NCBI GenBank assembly: GCA_016288355.1
Contig: JAEEYY010000121.1
Span: 1-9,327, forward strand
Direction: 5' to 3'
DNA: 9,327 nucleotides
Source of the DNA: Synergistes sp.
Lineage (GTDB): Bacteria > Synergistota > Synergistia > Synergistales > Synergistaceae
The stretch's first letter is position 1. Every line of letters starts with the position of its first letter. Below the pieces are notes generated by a model. It was not told where the DNA came from. It ran no database searches and worked only from the letters and a program-made list of their open reading frames with translations. The position numbers and the translations under genes were made by a program. Of this stretch, positions 1 to 6,541 are shown piece by piece.

Positions 1-280
1 ATATGAATTTCAGGAAAATGCAGATGAGCAGAACCCGCTTGCGCGGAAGGCTGTCCACCAGCCATCCGGCAATGGGTCGCGAGAGAATCGCCGTTACCGC
101 GTATCCGGACAAAGCCAGCCCGATAACGTCTTTGGGTGCGGAAAAAGTCTCGCTCAGGTAGATCGGGAGCAGGGGCGTGACAAGATAAAAAGCGAACGAC
201 GCGGTGAAATTCGTCGTAAGGACTTTGAGGTAATCGGCGTTCCAAAGGCGATTATCGGAAGAGACTGATGTGTTTTGCAT
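1..280 (-). CDS. MFS transporter, N-terminal part (runs off the window's left edge)
   Basis: The reverse strand reads from an ATG at 280-278 to base 1 without a stop, giving about 93 residues of a protein cut by the window edge. It has a short polar N-terminus, a first membrane helix (about residues 25-41, around FAFYLVTPLLPIYL), a second helix around IGLALSGYAVTAIL, then RPIAGWLVDSLPRKR. That last stretch matches the conserved MFS loop between helices 2 and 3 (G-x-x-x-D-x-x-x-R-K). MFS proteins are inner-membrane secondary transporters; the sugar-efflux/YhhS-like branch looks closest, but the substrate cannot be read from this fragment. An in-frame ATG at 319-317 would add 13 residues. I prefer 280 because the best promoter candidate (329-355) would start RNA at about 322, leaving almost no leader for the upstream ATG. 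Neither start has a good ribosome site. It is transcribed away from the DUF2207 gene. Confidence 0.85.
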   Translation of the reverse strand, partial: MQNTSVSSDNRLWNADYLKVLTTNFTASFAFYLVTPLLPIYLSETFSAPKDVIGLALSGYAVTAILSRPIAGWLVDSLPRKRVLLICIFLKFI

Positions 281-521
281 CGGTGATACGACTGAAATGG
301 CATATCCCGGGGGCTTCATTGAGGAATGAGTATATCTCCACCCCCTGAATGTCAAACAAAGTTTTACAGGAAGGCGCAAATAAACGCGTCATACCGCCCC
401 CATGCCGTGCACGGCTTCACACGGCGCATTCATGCGTACCCTTTCCGGTTGATTAAAATTCCCGCGTCCAGTAGAGATAAGGCATCCGCTGCTTCCCCAA
501 CTACGGAGTATTTCAGACAAG
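281..521. other. Divergent intergenic region between the MFS and DUF2207 genes
   Basis: This stretch separates two genes read in opposite directions, so it should hold both promoters. The leftward candidate is at 329-355. For the rightward gene the best I can see is TTGATT at 449-454, a 17-bp spacer and TAGAGA at 472-477, which matches the consensus poorly. Short open frames on both strands here have no ribosome site and no recognisable product, so I do not annotate them as genes. Confidence 0.5.
329..355 (-). promoter_or_regulatory. Candidate sigma-70 promoter for the MFS gene
   Basis: On the reverse strand a perfect TTGACA (355-350) is followed by TATACT (334-329), five of six matches to the consensus -10. 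The spacing is 15 bp, shorter than the optimal 17. The predicted RNA start near 322 gives a leader of about 42 nt before the ATG at 280. Both boxes are good; the short spacing is the main reason for doubt. Confidence 0.5.
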
Positions 522-2456
522 GTGAGAATTGCGCATTTCAGATGTTCGTCAGGCTTCCTGGCCGCAGTTGCCGTTTTTCTCCTATGCGGCATGGCGGGAT
601 GGGCTCACGCGCGGGAACGCATCAGCGATTTTTCCGTTGAGCTCGCCGTGCGGGCGGACGCCTCCATTCTGGTGAAGGAATGCATCAGGGTTCAGGCGGA
701 GCATGATGCCATCAGGCACGGCATTTTCCGTTCCGTCCCCACGCTCTCCTGGCACGGCAGGAAACTCCGCACCTACGGCGTGGAACTGGTGGAGGCGCGC
801 ATGGACGGCGCGCCCGTGCCCTGCCGCACGGAGCGCAACGACCTGCTGACCAGCTTCATCCTCGGCGATCCCGACAAGGAGATTGCCCGGGGCGAGCATG
901 AATTTTTGCTTGTCTACCGCACGACGGGCCATGTGCGCCGGGACGGCGGCGGCTATGCCGTCCTCTACAACGCCACGGGCAGCCGGTGGAGCTTCCCCAT
1001 CGAGAACGCCGGCGCTGTGCTGCTGCTGCCTGACGGCGCGGAGCTCACGCAGTCTTCCGCCTACATTGCGCATGGGAACAGCCGGAAGGACGCGTGCGAA
1101 CTTCCCGAACCCAATGTCTTTGCGGCCGCGCGCCCGCTGGAGCCGGGGGAGGCGCTGGTCCTGCGGGCCGCATGGAAGGACGGCTCCATCACGCTTCCCG
1201 CGCCCTCCTTACGCGAGCGCCTGAACGCATACGGCCCCGAAATCATGACGGCCGCCGGCGTCATTCCGCTTCTGTGCTTCTTCTTCCTCTGGCTTTTCTT
1301 CCGCCGCGCCCGCAGGCCCGTCGTCGTGCCCCTGTTTTCGCCGCCGCAGGACATTTCCCCCGGACTTGCCGCGCATCTCTGTGAAAAAGAGGATAATGCC
1401 GGGCGCGCCGACCTTCTCTGGACGGCCGTGCGCGGCTTCATGCGCATGAAAAAGGACGGCGGGAAATGGACGTTCATCACCGCCTGGCCGGAGCGCGCGC
1501 AGCGCGGCTGGCAGGACAAAGCCTGCCTTGCCATTGCCGACGGCCTTTTTTCAGACGCCCCCGGCGCAAACGCCCCGCTGCCTGAAAACGGCATGCCGGA
1601 AGGCTGGCATGCCGCGGAAAGCGACGACGGAGAACGCCTTTACCGCGCGCTGCATGGCCTGCAGGACGGGTACAGGGAGCGGATGCGCGCCTTCGGGGCT
1701 TCCTGCGGCCTGCTGCTGCCCGCCGCCGGCGTCATCGTCAACGCATTCCTGCTGTATGCGGCCCTGTACGTTGCGGGCTGGATGGGCATCTATGACGGCG
1801 AGAACCTCAAAGAGCATTTTTTCGGCATTTTCCTGTGTTCCCTCATCGCCGCGCTGCCCCTGACGCTGATGCGCCGGAAAAAAGGCGTCTTGAGAGGAAC
1901 CGCCCTCGCGGCTTTCGCAGCGCTTTCCGTATCGGCGCTGGGCCTGCTGACGGAATGGGAATGGCAGTACTGGCTGCCCGTCTTGAGCTGCGTTTTCACG
2001 CCCCCCCTTTTCTTGCGCTGCTTCCCCTACCGGCTTACGCCCGAGGGACTGAAGGCGCGCGCCGCCGTGGAGGGACTGGCCATGTATGTCGGCACCGCGG
2101 AAAAAGAGCGCCTTGCCCGCATCAACGCCCCTGAAGACACGGTGGAAATATACGAGGCGATGCTGCCCTACGCCGTGGCCCTTGGCATGGCCGGGGCATG
2201 GGAAAAGCGCTTCGCGCCCGTGCTCGCCGCCGCGGGCTATGCCGCGGAATGGATGGATGATCAAAGGCTCGGCAGCTGGAATGAGGGAGAGGCTTCTTCA
2301 ACGGCAGACGCCGGCTATGCCTCCGCCCTGGCGGCCGTCAGCGCAGTCACCGCCGCCTACGGTGCGTCGCAAAGGGACAGCGGCGGCTCCGGCGGAGGCG
2401 GTTCCGGCTGTGATTCCGGCGGCAGCTCGGGCGGCGGAGGAGGCGGCGGTTGGTAA
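522..2456 (+). CDS. DUF2207 family membrane protein with Gly/Ser-rich C-terminal tail
   Basis: This 644-residue protein has the DUF2207 layout. A signal peptide (1-30, ending AHA before RE) is followed by an exported beta-rich N-terminal domain (about 31-230) with family-like segments such as ..IRHGIFRSVPT. Then come a membrane helix (about 241-260), a cytoplasmic stretch (about 261-390), a group of hydrophobic helices (about 393-420, 432-450, 457-477 and 483-500), and a soluble region with the family-typical ..YAVALGMAGAWEKRF at about 550-564. The last 25 residues are almost all Gly and Ser and end in Trp, as is common in this family. Function is unknown; it is an inner-membrane protein. The start is GTG at 522, chosen because it is the only candidate that keeps the complete signal peptide; the frame opens after a stop at 450-452. 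A GGAG at 505-508 is too distant (13 nt) to be convincing as its ribosome site. The membrane topology is inferred, not computed. Confidence 0.85.
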   Translation: MRIAHFRCSSGFLAAVAVFLLCGMAGWAHARERISDFSVELAVRADASILVKECIRVQAEHDAIRHGIFRSVPTLSWHGRKLRTYGVELVEARMDGAPVPCRTERNDLLTSFILGDPDKEIARGEHEFLLVYRTTGHVRRDGGGYAVLYNATGSRWSFPIENAGAVLLLPDGAELTQSSAYIAHGNSRKDACELPEPNVFAAARPLEPGEALVLRAAWKDGSITLPAPSLRERLNAYGPEIMTAAGVIPLLCFFFLWLFFRRARRPVVVPLFSPPQDISPGLAAHLCEKEDNAGRADLLWTAVRGFMRMKKDGGKWTFITAWPERAQRGWQDKACLAIADGLFSDAPGANAPLPENGMPEGWHAAESDDGERLYRALHGLQDGYRERMRAFGASCGLLLPAAGVIVNAFLLYAALYVAGWMGIYDGENLKEHFFGIFLCSLIAALPLTLMRRKKGVLRGTALAAFAALSVSALGLLTEWEWQYWLPVLSCVFTPPLFLRCFPYRLTPEGLKARAAVEGLAMYVGTAEKERLARINAPEDTVEIYEAMLPYAVALGMAGAWEKRFAPVLAAAGYAAEWMDDQRLGSWNEGEASSTADAGYASALAAVSAVTAAYGASQRDSGGSGGGGSGCDSGGSSGGGGGGGW

Positions 2457-2472
2457 CGATCTGTCGGAACTC

Positions 2473-2492
2473 GCCGCCCGCGCGCGGCTTTT
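2473..2492 (+). terminator. Weak hairpin plus T-run after the DUF2207 gene
   Basis: GCCGC (2473-2477) pairs with GCGGC (2484-2488) around a 6-nt loop, and four T residues follow (2489-2492). The stem is only 5 bp, so at best this is a weak intrinsic terminator 16 bases after the stop codon. It may separate the DUF2207 transcript from the next gene, or it may be chance in GC-rich DNA. Confidence 0.25.
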
Positions 2493-2572
2493 CCATACGC
2501 ACAAAGCCTGATGCCGCCGCTGCCGCGTTTCTTTATGGACCTACTGACACAGTAAAAATACAAGGAGCAGTC

Positions 2573-3541
2573 ATGCGTTTTGCCGCCGGCCTTTTCGTGC
2601 TGTTTATGTGCGCCTCCGCCTTTCCCGCATCCGCCATGGAAATGCTCATTGCCAATAAAACGCCGTACGATATCCTCGGCTTTGCTCTGGAAGGCGTTTC
2701 CAACGACGGGCAGCAGATTTCCTCCTTTTCGGCGGCGCATGCCCGCCCGGGGGAGAGCTGCGGGGAGAAGAACGGGAGTATCGCCAAGCTAACCGCCCTG
2801 CAGGTGGATTTCGGGCGTGGCCGCATCGCCGTGAAGGACTGCGCCCTGACGGACAAGACGGAGCTGACCTTAAGCATGGATGGCGCGGGCAAGGCCGTTC
2901 TGTCCGCGTCGGACGGCAAGGCGCTGCCGCTGGCATTCAGCGATCTGCGTTTTCCGCAAGACAGCGCACAGGCCGTCGATTTCGTGGAACTGCTGCAGGC
3001 AGGAACACGGGAGGGCGTGCTTTCGCTCGGCGGGTCTGCCGCTCAGGAATTCAAGGCGTTCGGGGATGTTGTCGTGCCCGTGCGCTTTGGCGAGACTGTC
3101 TGGACAGGCGCCGTCAGCTTTCTCCGGGAGGGCGGCGTCGCACGCATCCGGCTGACGACGGAAAAGTCGTCGGAAGGATGGCAGGATATCCTGCCGGAAT
3201 TCCTCTCGGCCTTCGAGCTGCGCCCTCTTTCGCTGGCCCTGCCCGACGGCGTCACCATACGCTATTATGACAAGAATGACGCCGCCTCCGCCGGCAGCGC
3301 GGAGGATGCGCGGGAGAACTTTTTCTCGATGGTGACGGACGATGACATGCAGAAGGCTCATCCCGAAGGGAAGCTGACGGCCCTGATCGGCCCGGAAAGC
3401 GCTTTTGCGGACTGCGCACAGCCGAAGCGGCCGGTTTCCCCGGCCATGGGCGCAGTTCTGCGCATGGACGCGTCCGACCTGGTGCTGCTGGACGTGGAAA
3501 AAGACATCAGCGGCCTCGTGGAGCTGGAACGCATGAGATAG
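2573..3541 (+). CDS. Exported protein of unknown function (322 aa)
   Basis: I do not recognise this family. The ATG at 2573 has an excellent AAGGAG at 2562-2567 with 5-nt spacing. It begins a clean signal peptide (residues 1-21, cleavage after PASA), so the longer open frame reaching upstream to 2450 is not used. The mature protein starts with an alternating hydrophobic segment (..EMLIANKTPYDILGFALEG) suggestive of a beta-sandwich fold, and many later segments also look like beta strands. Cysteines at about 63, 90 and 281 are the only ones after the signal; 63 and 90 could form a disulfide in the periplasm. There are no further membrane helices and no lipobox, so a soluble periplasmic protein is likely. 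It lies 116 bases after the DUF2207 gene and 61 bases before another exported protein, so co-transcription with the latter is plausible. An acidic DDD occurs at about 256-258. No catalytic motif is evident. Confidence 0.8.
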   Translation: MRFAAGLFVLFMCASAFPASAMEMLIANKTPYDILGFALEGVSNDGQQISSFSAAHARPGESCGEKNGSIAKLTALQVDFGRGRIAVKDCALTDKTELTLSMDGAGKAVLSASDGKALPLAFSDLRFPQDSAQAVDFVELLQAGTREGVLSLGGSAAQEFKAFGDVVVPVRFGETVWTGAVSFLREGGVARIRLTTEKSSEGWQDILPEFLSAFELRPLSLALPDGVTIRYYDKNDAASAGSAEDARENFFSMVTDDDMQKAHPEGKLTALIGPESAFADCAQPKRPVSPAMGAVLRMDASDLVLLDVEKDISGLVELERMR

Positions 3542-3602
3542 CATGAGAGAGTCAAATGGGCTTTTCCGTGTCTGCCGCGTTGTTTCAAAGGGGGTATTCA
3601 AC

Positions 3603-4352
3603 ATGAAGACTGTGCGCCGACTGTTTTTTGGGGTGCTGCTGGGCTGCGTGCTCTGCGCGGGCGCGGCCCATGCCGCCGTCGGGGACTATATCCTGAAGGG
3701 AGGGAAAGCCTTTCGGGTGGACGGCGGAAAGGAAACGCCGCTCAAGGATTGCGAAGTGCAGATGGCCGACACGGAAGCCGGGCCATGGGCGTGGATCCTG
3801 ATCGATCCGGCGCAGTCCGACGAAATGAAGGGCTCGAAGGGCGGCATCTACTTCTTCCGCGGCAAGGAAAATGCGCCGGCGGGCTTTCTGCCCGTCAAGG
3901 AAGAGGCGGTGTCTTGCAGAGTGACGTTTTCCCCCTCGGGCGAGAAGCTGCTGGTGAGCTGGGGCATGGAATACATCCGGCATCTCAGCCTCTATTTCAT
4001 CGACAAGGGCAAGGGTTTCGTCAGGAAAGCCGCGTTCGACGCGGCTGGGCACCCCTTATGGGTTGACCCCCATCGGTTTGTGCTCAACGCCGTCAACATC
4101 GGCAAGGGGCCCAGGGTCAAGGGCCGCTTCGACGTGTGGTGGAGTTCTGTTGTGCTCTACGACTCCGTGGAGAATGAAAGGATTGTCCTCAAGCAGGCCA
4201 CGGCGACCGAGGACTACACCGTCAACGGCTGCGACACGGAGAACGGCACGCTGGACGTCTTGAAAAGTTCCGTGAAGAACGCAAAGGACTGGGAGGACGA
4301 GACCAAGGTCAAGGACACTGAACTGAAAATCCCCGTTCCGGCCGCGGGATGA
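3603..4352 (+). CDS. Exported protein of unknown function (249 aa)
   Basis: I do not recognise this family. The frame is open from an ATG at 3543, but the ATG at 3603 is the better start. It has AAGGGGG just upstream (about 3589-3595, 7-nt spacing) and begins a typical signal peptide (basic KTVRR, hydrophobic core, cleavage after AAHA at residue 24). The mature part is about 225 residues with no further membrane helix, so it is probably periplasmic. Segments such as ..VTFSPSGEKLLVSWGMEYIRHLSLYF (about 107-132) and ..HPLWVDPHRFVLNAV resemble blade strands of beta-propeller proteins, where a value is read out, drawn as strands and repeated. This is a shape impression only. The C-terminal 30 residues are highly charged (..DWEDETKVKDTELK). 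It follows the 322-residue gene by 61 bases and precedes another exported protein by 127 bases. Confidence 0.8.
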   Translation: MKTVRRLFFGVLLGCVLCAGAAHAAVGDYILKGGKAFRVDGGKETPLKDCEVQMADTEAGPWAWILIDPAQSDEMKGSKGGIYFFRGKENAPAGFLPVKEEAVSCRVTFSPSGEKLLVSWGMEYIRHLSLYFIDKGKGFVRKAAFDAAGHPLWVDPHRFVLNAVNIGKGPRVKGRFDVWWSSVVLYDSVENERIVLKQATATEDYTVNGCDTENGTLDVLKSSVKNAKDWEDETKVKDTELKIPVPAAG

Positions 4353-4479
4353 CGCAAAGGAGATTCGGGGGAAAGTGGCCGCACTCAATTTGACAGCAAA
4401 GTAGCACCCGGTGCGAAGGCTGATGCCCTGTGAAAACCGCAGGAGAAACCGTAAACCATACGTTAAGGGGATTTTTGTC

Positions 4480-5121
4480 ATGAAAAACAGTGTGAAGAAA
4501 GTGTTGCTGTTCTGTCTGGCAATGGGATTGTGTTCCGCGCTGTATGCGGCAGGCGCGCAGGCTGCCGATTTTTCTCAGGCGCAGCTCAAGCAGATGAGCA
4601 CCTTCCTCAGCAACTTCACCGAACTCGGCTTCAGGGACTTTGACGTCAAGAAGGACGGGAACGACGACGTCCTGCACCTGGGCGGCGACCCGTCGGCCCC
4701 GGACCTTATCCGCTTCGGCATCTGGCACAACTACGTCAACAACTACAAGAGCCGAATCAAGCCCTGCCCGACCAAGGGGTGCAAGTACGGCTCGCTGGTC
4801 ATCGACGGCAAGTACGTGGCGGAGAGCGTCAAGAAATATTTTGGCATCAACCTGAAAAACGCGAGCGTAGAGCAGTCTGACCCGCCATATCACTTCGACG
4901 GCAGCCTCTACCACTTCGAGGGGGCGGACGGCGAGGCCGTGTACTATGCCGAGGTGAAGAAGGCGACGCAGGATGGCGACGTTGTCCGCATGACCGGCGA
5001 CTTGTATAACGCCGAAGACAAGAATGACCGGCCCGACACCTTTGAGGCCACCGCCAGGCCCTGCAAGTGGAACGGCAAGGATACCTGGATGATTCTTTCC
5101 ATGAAGACCACGCAGCGCTGA
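4480..5121 (+). CDS. Exported conserved protein of unknown function (213 aa)
   Basis: The ATG at 4480 is preceded by AAGGGG (about 4465-4470, 9-nt spacing) and begins a signal peptide (residues 1-29, cleavage after AQA). An upstream in-frame ATG at 4411 lacks a ribosome site and would bury the signal. The mature protein begins with QLKQMSTFLSNFTELGF. It continues with a block rich in aromatic residues (..IRFGIWHNYVNNYKSRIKPC, about 77-96), a C-x4-C pair (96 and 101), a second aromatic block (..PYHFDGSLYHFEGADGEAVYYAEVKK, about 136-161) and a Trp-rich end (CKWNGKDTWMILSMKT). The mosaic of strongly conserved-looking aromatic and glycine positions suggests a real conserved family of secreted proteins in anaerobes. 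I cannot name it or give it a function. It is the last gene before a large palindrome at 5141-5168. Confidence 0.82.
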   Translation: MKNSVKKVLLFCLAMGLCSALYAAGAQAADFSQAQLKQMSTFLSNFTELGFRDFDVKKDGNDDVLHLGGDPSAPDLIRFGIWHNYVNNYKSRIKPCPTKGCKYGSLVIDGKYVAESVKKYFGINLKNASVEQSDPPYHFDGSLYHFEGADGEAVYYAEVKKATQDGDVVRMTGDLYNAEDKNDRPDTFEATARPCKWNGKDTWMILSMKTTQR

Positions 5122-5140
5122 CCGACTCCCCCGCATACTG

Positions 5141-5168
5141 TTCCCTCCTCCCCGCGGGGAGGAGGGAA
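5141..5168. repeat. Perfect 28-bp GC-rich palindrome (hairpin) after the 213-aa gene
   Basis: The two 14-base halves are exact reverse complements with no mismatch. The left half is mostly pyrimidine and the right half mostly purine, centred on CCCCGCGGGG. In RNA it would form a very stable hairpin beginning 20 bases after the stop at 5121. No T-run follows on either strand, so it is not a classical intrinsic terminator. A factor-assisted terminator or a 3'-end stabilising hairpin for the upstream secreted-protein mRNA fits the position; a protein-binding palindrome is also possible. Confidence 0.7.
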
Positions 5169-5522
5169 AGCTGCCCGGCAAAACAATCTGAAAACGCTTT
5201 TCCCACCGGCCTGTATTGCGCTGTCCTTACGCTATTCCCGCTCGACGGCGAGGAATGGCCTGTCTCCGCCATGAATTCGCTCTGTAAAAAGGGGGACACG
5301 CTGCTCTCTGGATGCCGCAGGCAGGGAATATGACCTTCCGGCAGGTAACAGCATCTGGCAGCGAAAGGGGCATTTCCGCTCTCCAGCATTATCATTGCGC
5401 TTCGCAATACCCGCCTGCTTCGAAACTGGACGCCGTAGCGCATTTCAGATAGCATGATTCCCGCACGGTTACCCTCTGGACATGTGCCGGCACGGCGCAA
5501 ACGGGTAAAGGAGGGGGCAGCC

Positions 5523-5594
5523 ATGCGAAAACTTGTTTTCGCCTTACTGCTCGCTGCGGCCCTGGTCCGGTTGCTGGCGACTAACGCCAGATAA
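5523..5594 (+). CDS. Micro-ORF encoding a signal-peptide-like 23-residue peptide
   Basis: The ATG at 5523 follows AAAGGAGGGGG (about 5507-5517), one of the strongest ribosome sites in the window. It encodes a basic start and hydrophobic run (MRKLVFALLLAAAL) typical of a signal peptide, then VRLLATNAR and a stop. Skipping one base at 5568 gives AALVGCW, which contains a good lipoprotein box (LVGC). That frame ends at 5599-5601, at the edge of the hairpin 5600-5630. It is therefore either a small membrane peptide or the remnant of a small lipoprotein gene with a one-base insertion. Even the corrected product would have only about 9 mature residues, shorter than entericidin-type lipoproteins. 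Confidence 0.4.
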   Translation: MRKLVFALLLAAALVRLLATNAR

Positions 5595-5599
5595 CGGTT

Positions 5600-5630
5600 G
5601 ACCCCGGCCCGTTCGTGGCGGGTCGGGGTC
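5600..5630 (+). terminator. Long hairpin directly after the micro-ORF
   Basis: GACCCCGGCCCG (5600-5611) pairs with CGGGTCGGGGTC (5619-5630) in a 12-bp stem with one G-T wobble and a 7-nt loop. It lies 5 bases after the micro-ORF stop at 5592-5594. The following GAAAGAAG has no T-run, so termination would need help. It could instead be part of a structured RNA. Confidence 0.35.
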
Positions 5631-5989
5631 GAAAGAAGTAAAAGCGTTGGTAACCGTGCACGGGGGCGCTAACGCGCCGTGCCAGCCCGGCCCGCCTGCT
5701 CGCGGTGTCCGGACTCCCTTTCTAGATAACCTTTCAGGGCGTTCTTGGCAAGAGCCTTCTCGCGGGCGTTGCATGCGCCTGCCCTGACCATTTTTCATAC
5801 GAAACCGTTGACGCCCGTCCGGCATCCACGTCGAGAAACGACATGAATACGAATTGTGACAGCCTCCCATCTGGCTGCAGACAAAGGGCAAGAAACGCCC
5901 GGCCCGAATCCGGCACCGGAGCGATTCCTTTACTTTTGCTGCCGTTATCGCCTCGCCTTATACGCCGCAATGCGCTTTGCCACGCTCAG

Positions 5990-6523
5990 ATGAAGCTCGA
6001 CGCTCCGCGCGGAACCTACACCGTCAACGGCGCTGTCATGAACAAGCCTGACGGCGAAGAGGTGGCGCATTCCTTAAGGCGCGTCATGCCGACGGAAGAC
6101 GCGGCGAAGATGGTCAGCGCCATCGTCAACCAGCGTTCCTTCGCCCCCCTTCAGGGGCTGTCCATGCAGATGAATGCGACAACCGGCGACCCTCTTCCGC
6201 AAAACGTCCTGGACGGCCTGACCAAGATGGCTTCGCGCAATGCCCAGCAGGCATTGCAGAACAACATGCCCCCCATGCTTCATTTCGACCTATCCTCACG
6301 CCATCAGGGAGAGATCAACTACACAGTGACCGTCCAGAACGGCAGGGCCCATATCGAAATGTCCGAGACCGTCGGCCTCGATTCAGGGCTCGGCACCGAT
6401 GCGAACGGACAGGCGAAGCTTGTCGGCAAGGCGCGCTACACATTGACTTTTGAATGCGACCTCGGCACTCCCCCGAGCATTCTGAATGTGAACCTCAAGC
6501 AGCGGATCCTGCCCGTAGAGTAG
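5990..6523 (+). CDS. Protein of unknown function (177 aa), possibly 5'-truncated
   Basis: I do not recognise this protein. The frame is open from an ATG at 5843, but codons 5843-5989 look non-coding (clustered AGA, AGG, CAA, GCA, TTA). From about 5990 the choice becomes typical of the neighbours (GAC, CTC, ACC, GTC, GGC). I therefore take the ATG at 5990, although it has no ribosome site. The product starts abruptly in what looks like a beta strand (RGTYTVNGAVM), has a helical middle (about 22-92) and a beta-rich end (about 96-173, with ..HFDLSSRHQGEINYTVTVQNGRAHIEM and ..GKARYTLTFECDL). It has one Cys (156), no signal peptide if started at 5990, and no membrane helix. The abrupt start and missing ribosome site suggest the original 5' end was lost or frameshifted. 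The neighbouring EspA/SseB-like gene begins 18 bases later, so the two may have formed one operon. Confidence 0.6.
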   Translation: MKLDAPRGTYTVNGAVMNKPDGEEVAHSLRRVMPTEDAAKMVSAIVNQRSFAPLQGLSMQMNATTGDPLPQNVLDGLTKMASRNAQQALQNNMPPMLHFDLSSRHQGEINYTVTVQNGRAHIEMSETVGLDSGLGTDANGQAKLVGKARYTLTFECDLGTPPSILNVNLKQRILPVE

Positions 6524-6541
6524 GACACCGGAGACTGGATA

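Larger units (their letters stand above)
5122..5989. other. Long region with little or no coding sequence
   Basis: About 870 bases without a convincing large gene. The open frames present on both strands have no good ribosome site and use codons unlike their neighbours (for example several AGA and AGG). Contents I can support are the 28-bp palindrome (5141-5168), a small hairpin at 5394-5408 (ATTGCG/CGCAAT), a micro-ORF with a strong ribosome site (5523-5594), a long hairpin (5600-5630) and a GC-rich imperfect hairpin (5658-5682). The region may be a graveyard of decayed genes, or may hold non-coding RNA that I cannot identify. Confidence 0.5.

Noticed and set aside
1551..2264. Reverse-strand open frame of 237 codons inside the DUF2207 gene
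   Set aside because: Antisense shadow of a strongly supported gene; low-complexity Gly/Arg/Gln/His content and no ribosome site.
2870..3604. Reverse-strand open frame of 244 codons opposite the 322-residue gene
   Set aside because: The forward gene has a signal peptide and a perfect ribosome site; the reverse product has neither.
4390..4418. TTGACA at 4390-4395 upstream of the 213-residue gene as a promoter
   Set aside because: No acceptable -10 hexamer lies 15 to 19 bases downstream; the sequence there is GC-rich.
5420..5522. Riboswitch upstream of the micro-ORF
   Set aside because: The region can fold, but I could match no conserved core of a known riboswitch class.
4847..5524. Reverse-strand open frame of 225 codons overlapping the 213-residue gene and the non-coding region
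   Set aside because: Its product is Arg/Ser/Pro-rich without any recognisable motif, it overlaps a well-supported forward gene, and such frames are common shadows in GC-rich DNA.
5544..5891. Reverse-strand open frame of 115 codons in the long non-coding region
   Set aside because: Arg/Gly/Pro-rich shadow composition, no ribosome site, and it crosses two strong hairpins.
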